From: Straminergon stramineum
Lineage: Eukaryota > Streptophyta > Bryopsida > Hypnales > Calliergonaceae
Assembly (NCBI GenBank): GCA_963920665.1
Contig: OY987272.1
Location: 13,769,001 to 13,833,000, forward strand
Direction: 5' to 3'
DNA: 64,000 nt
Under the pieces are notes generated by a model. The model was not told the DNA's origin. It saw nothing but the letters and a program-made list of their open reading frames with translations, and did not search any database. The position numbers were made by a program, and so were the translations under genes. Shown piece after piece: positions 59,040 through 64,000 of the stretch (the stretch's first letter is position 1; every line of letters starts with the position of its first letter).

Positions 59040-59810
59040 CAATAACCCAACTTGGAATTCCATACCCCAAAACATAACTACAACGACACTGCAAACCCAA
59101 TTTGGATGTTGACTTAAATTAGTACAAATCACATTCCATCAAACACACCAATTCAGCTTAAATACTCTATTATTTTTATTTCCGAATTGGTGATAAAATC
59201 ACTGTTACAATCAATATTTTTCTCTTTATTCTCCACTCACTTTCTCATTCTTCTCAGCACACTTCATTACAAACTTCTCCCAATTGCAAACATCCAACTA
59301 GGACATAAACACATAGTCCCCAAACACTCAAACATCACACATTCAATCAAATAACACACAAAACCAACTTGGAAACACTTCCAAAACAAAGAAATACACA
59401 ACACTACTTGGCTGGGACTCCAACTGGAACTCTCATCAGTGGGTAAAGACAAATGAAATAAAAATTAGACCAAATAGGAATTCCAAACTTGGCAGCTACC
59501 AAATTGGAAGAGACAACCCAACTACCGGTTAACTACCAAATTGGAACTAGACAACAACTACCACACACAAACAAAATCCCAAGTTGGAATTCACTTTCAA
59601 AACAGCCAACTGGAATTGACACACACACACCCTTAAAACTCCGACTTGGCATAAACATCACCCAATTTGGAACATAGATTAAAAATTCAAACTTGGCTCG
59701 AAAGTCAAACCATTCCAATTAGGAAACCACCCATCCAAATTAGCACAATCATTCACTCAAAATTCATCCACCATCCAAAAACACACCAAATTGGAATTCA
59801 ACCAACCCAT
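59040..59810. repeat. Tract with many CCAAnTTGG-type motifs
   Basis: At least fourteen occurrences of CCAAATTGGAA, CCAACTTGGAA, CCCAATTTGG and close variants in about 770 bases, spaced irregularly (roughly 20-90 bases). The rest is A/C-rich. No ORF of note. Possibly a diverged tandem repeat. Confidence 0.65.
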
Positions 59811-59979
59811 TAAAATACACAATTAAGACACTAAATTCAAAAACAAACACTCAAAATCAGTAAAAGACACATAAAAATCAACCAAAAATTTACAAACTTA
59901 AATCCTAATCGGCATTCTACAAACCTTTTACCCATCGTAGACTTCAAAGAATGCCCCCATTATGGTTTTATTTTAGTGA

Positions 59980-60956
59980 TTAACCCCTTAACACCCCAAG
60001 GGACCAAAAGTGTCCTCATAGAGCTTCAAGTCCAATTCAAAGTATTGTAACTTTTGCATCCAATGTCTGAATTCAATAAAATTTGTTGGAAAAGTTGCAC
60101 TCTCTTTTCTAGTTTGTGTGGTAAAAGTTTCAAATCAATCCAAGATGAAATGATTTTTTGGAAGCCAATCGAAGTTCGCAAGTTTTATTTGAGTTCACCA
60201 AACTGCATTTGACAGCTGCAACTTTGGGGTCTTGTATCTCCTTCATCAAATGTTTGTTTCCAATAAAAAAAAATTGGGGTTTTGTTCCCCTTGGAGTCTA
60301 GTTATTGCAGTAGAATTTTCATGTCAATCCAAGATGTTTTGAATGTTTGGAGGCAATTCGAAATTCAAAATCCTGACATTTTTATATTATAGTGAGCTTT
60401 GGCGGCTTGTTTCTTCTTCATACAACCTCCATTTCCAATAAATTTTTTTGGGAAAGTTGTGCATACTAGTCTAGTTTGTGTGTCTCAAATTTCATTTCAA
60501 TCCAAGAAGTTATGAAGAACTCATAAGCATTTTAGTAGTAGTAGGTTTAGGTTTTGATGTGATTTTTGCAACTTTTCTTGCTATTTTTTGACATTTCAAA
60601 GCCATTTTGTAAACACAATGAGTGAATTGAATGGTATTTTTTTTCACCAATGTGTTTGTACAATGGTTTTAAATCACTTCATAGTTTCAAGTTTTTTCAT
60701 TTGAGTAGGTTTAGAAATCGAATTCGACCTCCAAATGTGTTACTAGGAAAATTTCAACATCCTTTTTCAACACTAAAACATTATAATCTTGCAATCTATA
60801 TGGCCAAATGACTCCAAATTTGATTCATATCATCTACATGTACACTACAAGATTGTAGAGTTGAGATTTCTATACCTAAGTGGCATTTTGATCTATAACA
60901 TTTCAAAAGCAATGATGTCTTTAGACTCCAAAAAACCTTGGGCTTTTAGGGGTTAA
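59980..60956. mobile_element. TTAA-ended TIR element, distinct interior
   Basis: 977 bp. Left TTAA-CCCCTTAACACCCCAAGG, right CCTTGGGCTTTTAGGGG-TTAA. The interior repeats short themes ('CAATCCAAGATG', 'TTTCATTTCAATCCAAGA') three times. No coding capacity. Confidence 0.65.
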
Positions 60957-60959
60957 GAT

Positions 60960-61290
60960 TTGGGTCACATTTAATGTCTTAGCTAACTAGAATGGAGTGA
61001 TTGATGACCACAATAGGAACTTTTAGTTTTTTAGTGTTAGTTCATTGTAGGAAGTGCCTTTTTCATGTCTTCTATGTTACAAGATATTGTGACCACAATT
61101 AGGTGGGTAAGATGAGTATTAGGGATCAATTTTGGTTGGTTTTGGGGTAGTCTATAGACTCTTTGAGGCCGTGCTAGGCTAAACACTTCAAAAATTCATA
61201 ACAAATTCACATTTTGTTGAAAAAATATAGTTTCAAATGCTATTGCCATTTTTATCATTTGAATTTCTCTGGAAAAAAAAAGTAGAAAAT
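60960..61290 (+). repeat. Dispersed repeat, copy 2
   Basis: Partner of 3890-4260, same orientation, directly at the right border of a TTAA element. Confidence 0.55.
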
Positions 61291-62409
61291 TTCATAAATG
61301 ACTAGAGAGAAAACCTCCCATTTGGTCCATTAGGAATTGTTTTACCTTACCTCTTTGGTCCTCAAGAGTCAAGATGGACTAGGAGAAACTATAATGCCGA
61401 AAAGGGTTGAAAATGAATGGAAGTTGGAAAGTTGCAAAACTAATTTGACATGATATTTATCATTTTGTTTCTCATACAAGTTTTAAAGTTAGATGAATAT
61501 ATGATCAACTTCAGACCTTTGAATTTCTTAGTCTATACATTCAATGTTTGAATTAATTCTAAATTGAATCCATAAGTGTCCAATTTGTCTTGGATGGTGG
61601 AATGAACTTCATCAATTATTAAATACATTTACTAGTAAGAGGTTGAAGAAAAAATGCCATAATTAAGCTTAAATTGGTTTTATCATGAAATTTCTATGAT
61701 TCAATGCTTTTTGCATGCATATTAATCAATTAATCAATTCATAAAAAATGAATATTTTAGGTGCTACTTTAATTGAAATTTTCAAAAAAATGAACTTTAG
61801 TACTATTTATTAGAATGCTATGAAACAAAGTTTTACATGTAGTGTATGATGACTAGAAGCTACTATAAATTTCATGAAAAAAATTTAAATATATGGTCAT
61901 CAAGCCCTCCCCAAATTCACAAAAATCCCAAATGAACTTTATAAATTTAAGAGGATAAGATCCTAAAATTTGCTTCTTCTCAACATCTTTTTTGGAAAGG
62001 TTTTGGATTTTAGAGATTAATAAGAATACTTTTGTTTTATTAACGTTAGATAGATGAGTCCACAATTCATTGTCTTCCTTATACTAGTCCTAATAACCTT
62101 TTTCAAAGTACAAAAATTTGGAGCTCCATCCTAAATCTACATTGGAAAAAGACAAGAATACATTATTTACCATGGATGACAAGATTTGGAAATTTTGAAT
62201 TTACATATGGAATGGAAATCCTAAATAAGGAAGGAGAAGTTAAAAAACCCTCAAAATATGGACAAGTTTCTACAACCATCTCCACATGTAACATAAAAGC
62301 AACTATACCATGAAAAACTAGCTATGTCCCTACAATACTAGAAATGTGAAACACGGAAATTGGAATGGTGATGAATGACTCTCCTTCCACTATTTTTCTC
62401 TTTTTACTA
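61291..62409. other. AT-rich intergenic, nothing recognised
   Basis: No gene or RNA. Confidence 0.45.
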
Positions 62410-62720
62410 AAGCTTTTTTACTATGTTTTGCCAAAACCACTCCCAAATTGCCATTTTAAGTTTCTTAGACCTAGATTGAAAATAAAACATTTTCTTCACA
62501 TATTCTTCACATATTCAAAGTACAATCTTGAAGTAGACTATTGTAGGAATGTGGGGTACAAATGTGAGCATCTTTGACTGCACTCATTAAATGATTATAG
62601 TATTTAAAAACGGGATAAAAGTTGTTTTAGAACTTGCTTGGCATGATCAACCAACTTTGACTACTCTAAGCTTTAAATATTTTAACTAATGAATTTTGGA
62701 AACCTATGAAGTACTAAACT
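62410..62720 (+). mobile_element. Type-A TTAA element fragment
   Basis: 'CCAAAACCACTCCCAAATTGCC' onward follows the first 300 bases of the 9885 copy, including a GACT-CACTCATT-AATGATTATAG block. Termini not preserved. Confidence 0.5.
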
Positions 62721-63291
62721 TCGTAAAGTTATATATATGTATGTCAAGTTTGAAAAGAAAAATAAGGCCATAGCACATCTCATACTACTCATACATCTCA
62801 TGCAAGATTTATGAATCCAAGAAAACTCCACACACACTACTCACTTTTCAAAATAAAAATTTTCACTCAAATTTTCACCCAATTTGACATTCCAAGGATG
62901 AACACATAAAATGAAATATCCTCTTCAGGTTGAAAAAAATTTGATTGAAAAGATGAAGATCTCCATTTGCAATTGATTAATTGAAAGAACCTCTTTATCA
63001 CTGAACTCACTTTTGTTTGCATTAGGTAGCTTGCCCGCCTAGCTTTTTTGCTTCTTCTTTTAACCTAGTCAACAAAATGACAGTTTGCCCGAGTTGTCTA
63101 CCCCCTTTCAAACAACAAATCTTCTAATTCTAGGCACCGTGATTCAAGTTTTTAAGAGTTTTTTTAGTTGGAATCACAACCCTCCAACTTTGACATACAC
63201 CCCTTCAAAAATTAACATCAGCTACTCTCTTTAGGAGACCCTACCTAAAGTTTTCAAAAGCTCTACGGGAGCTTAAAAACCTTAATTAGTT
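62721..63291. other. Intergenic, nothing recognised
   Basis: Pyrimidine-rich around 63030-63200. No gene. Confidence 0.4.
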
Positions 63292-63299
63292 AGGTTAAA

Positions 63300-63545
63300 A
63301 CAACAATGTTAGTGCATGACCATTAAAATGAGAGCAAGTGAGCCTTAAAGATATGTATAAGTAGATATCCTACAACTATATGAAGGTGCTTATAATATAA
63401 ACATCTATAACATAGGTGTCTATATCATAGTTACACCACTATAATTATAGAAGATTTCTATAATATAGACCCCTCTAATATACATATATAGAGTCTTCTA
63501 GGCTCATGGGCTCATGTTCCTAGGCACACATAATAGCAACCCTCA
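63300..63545 (+). mobile_element. 246-bp element with 8-bp target duplication, copy 2
   Basis: Flanked by AGGTTAAA at 63292-63299 and 63546-63553. Colinear with 11141-11384, same orientation; different target sequence, same length of duplication. Confidence 0.65.
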
Positions 63546-63553
63546 AGGTTAAA

Positions 63554-64000
63554 CTGACTTGGATCTCAACTAAGGTACTCAAACCTCCTCAAAATAGCTT
63601 TTGTTAATTCAAAGCCTATTCTCCTTTGCTTTAGAGCCCCCCAAAAAAATTCTCACCCCTCTAAAAAGGCTTGTAAGTAAGTCTACATGAACAATATCCA
63701 CTTGTGTAAGACTACTTGAGCATAATCCAGTGAGCTAACAATGCCACATGAACCACACCTCCAACTCAGCTACCATATATGAAGGTCTAATTCAGTACTC
63801 TAGTGCCAAACTTTGAATTTCTATGTTCCATTCTCACAAGTCCATGTCACCTTACACCATTCACAAGAAGACATGAGTGATATCTTTTTGGAAAAAATGA
63901 CTTACTTTTTGCCAAATTTAACCTTCATGTAGTGTGATAATATTCCCATGATTGTCATGACACGTGACTAATCCCTAAAGTTGCATAGATACACAAGGCC
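63554..64000. other. Intergenic to window end, nothing recognised
   Basis: No gene or repeat family of the window seen. Confidence 0.4.

Noticed and set aside
59040..59810. CCAAATTGG motifs as CArG (MADS-box) sites
   Set aside because: CArG needs CC, six A/T, GG; most of these have five central bases.
4495..60956. CCCTAAA inside the element ends as interstitial telomere repeats
   Set aside because: The heptamer equals the plant telomere unit, but it occurs singly as part of a longer conserved end and never in tandem.
1..64000. Integrated pararetrovirus or intact retrotransposon polyprotein
   Set aside because: No reverse transcriptase, integrase or RNase H reading frame was seen in any frame; only a doubtful gag-like fragment at the left edge.

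Overview
The window is nuclear DNA from a land plant. It has long GT-AG-spliced genes in an AT-rich, repeat-filled background. The protein families (pleiotropic-drug-resistance ABCG transporter, SnRK1-gamma-like CBS protein, chloroplast outer-envelope OEP7-like protein) are plant families. The low gene density (three confident genes in 64 kb) and the many old, diverged, nested elements fit a large-genome plant. A gymnosperm is my best guess, but nothing here proves it. I see no tRNA, rRNA, CRISPR array or intact transposase.

Layout: 0-3.7 kb holds a decayed retrotransposon gag-like fragment, a small Cys-rich reading frame broken by one in-frame TAG, and an OEP7-like gene on the minus strand. 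3.7-17 kb is repeat-dominated. 17.2-19.8 kb is a GC-richer tract ending in four 120-bp tandem repeats directly upstream of the transporter start. 19.8-31.07 kb is an apparently intact 19-exon full-size ABCG/PDR gene of 1,534 aa. 32-40.6 kb holds several inverted-repeat elements, a perfect 63-bp-arm palindrome, a scrambled copy of exon 12 of the transporter, and an element carrying a 1.3-kb insertion. 41.08-43.63 kb is an apparently intact six-exon, 440-aa CBS-domain gene on the minus strand, whose probable 5'-UTR intron contains a threefold tandem repeat. 45-64 kb is again repeats.

The most striking non-genic signal is a set of terminal-inverted-repeat elements whose ends read TTAA-CCCCTAAAGGAC...GTCCTTTAGGGG-TTAA. 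Full copies are about 580-980 bp, and related smaller ones about 230-250 bp. At least two nesting events are visible: a copy at 9.9-10.8 kb inside a reversed older copy, and a copy at 48.5-49.3 kb inside another. The host sequence of the first, compared with its paralogues, supports a TTAA target duplication. This end signature is that of piggyBac-type (or Sola3/Chapaev-type) elements, not of the usual plant MITE classes. No autonomous partner lies in the window.

The genes do not form a pathway. The ABCG protein is predicted to be a plasma-membrane exporter, the CBS protein a soluble adenylate-sensing type of regulator, and the OEP7-like protein a small plastid-surface protein.
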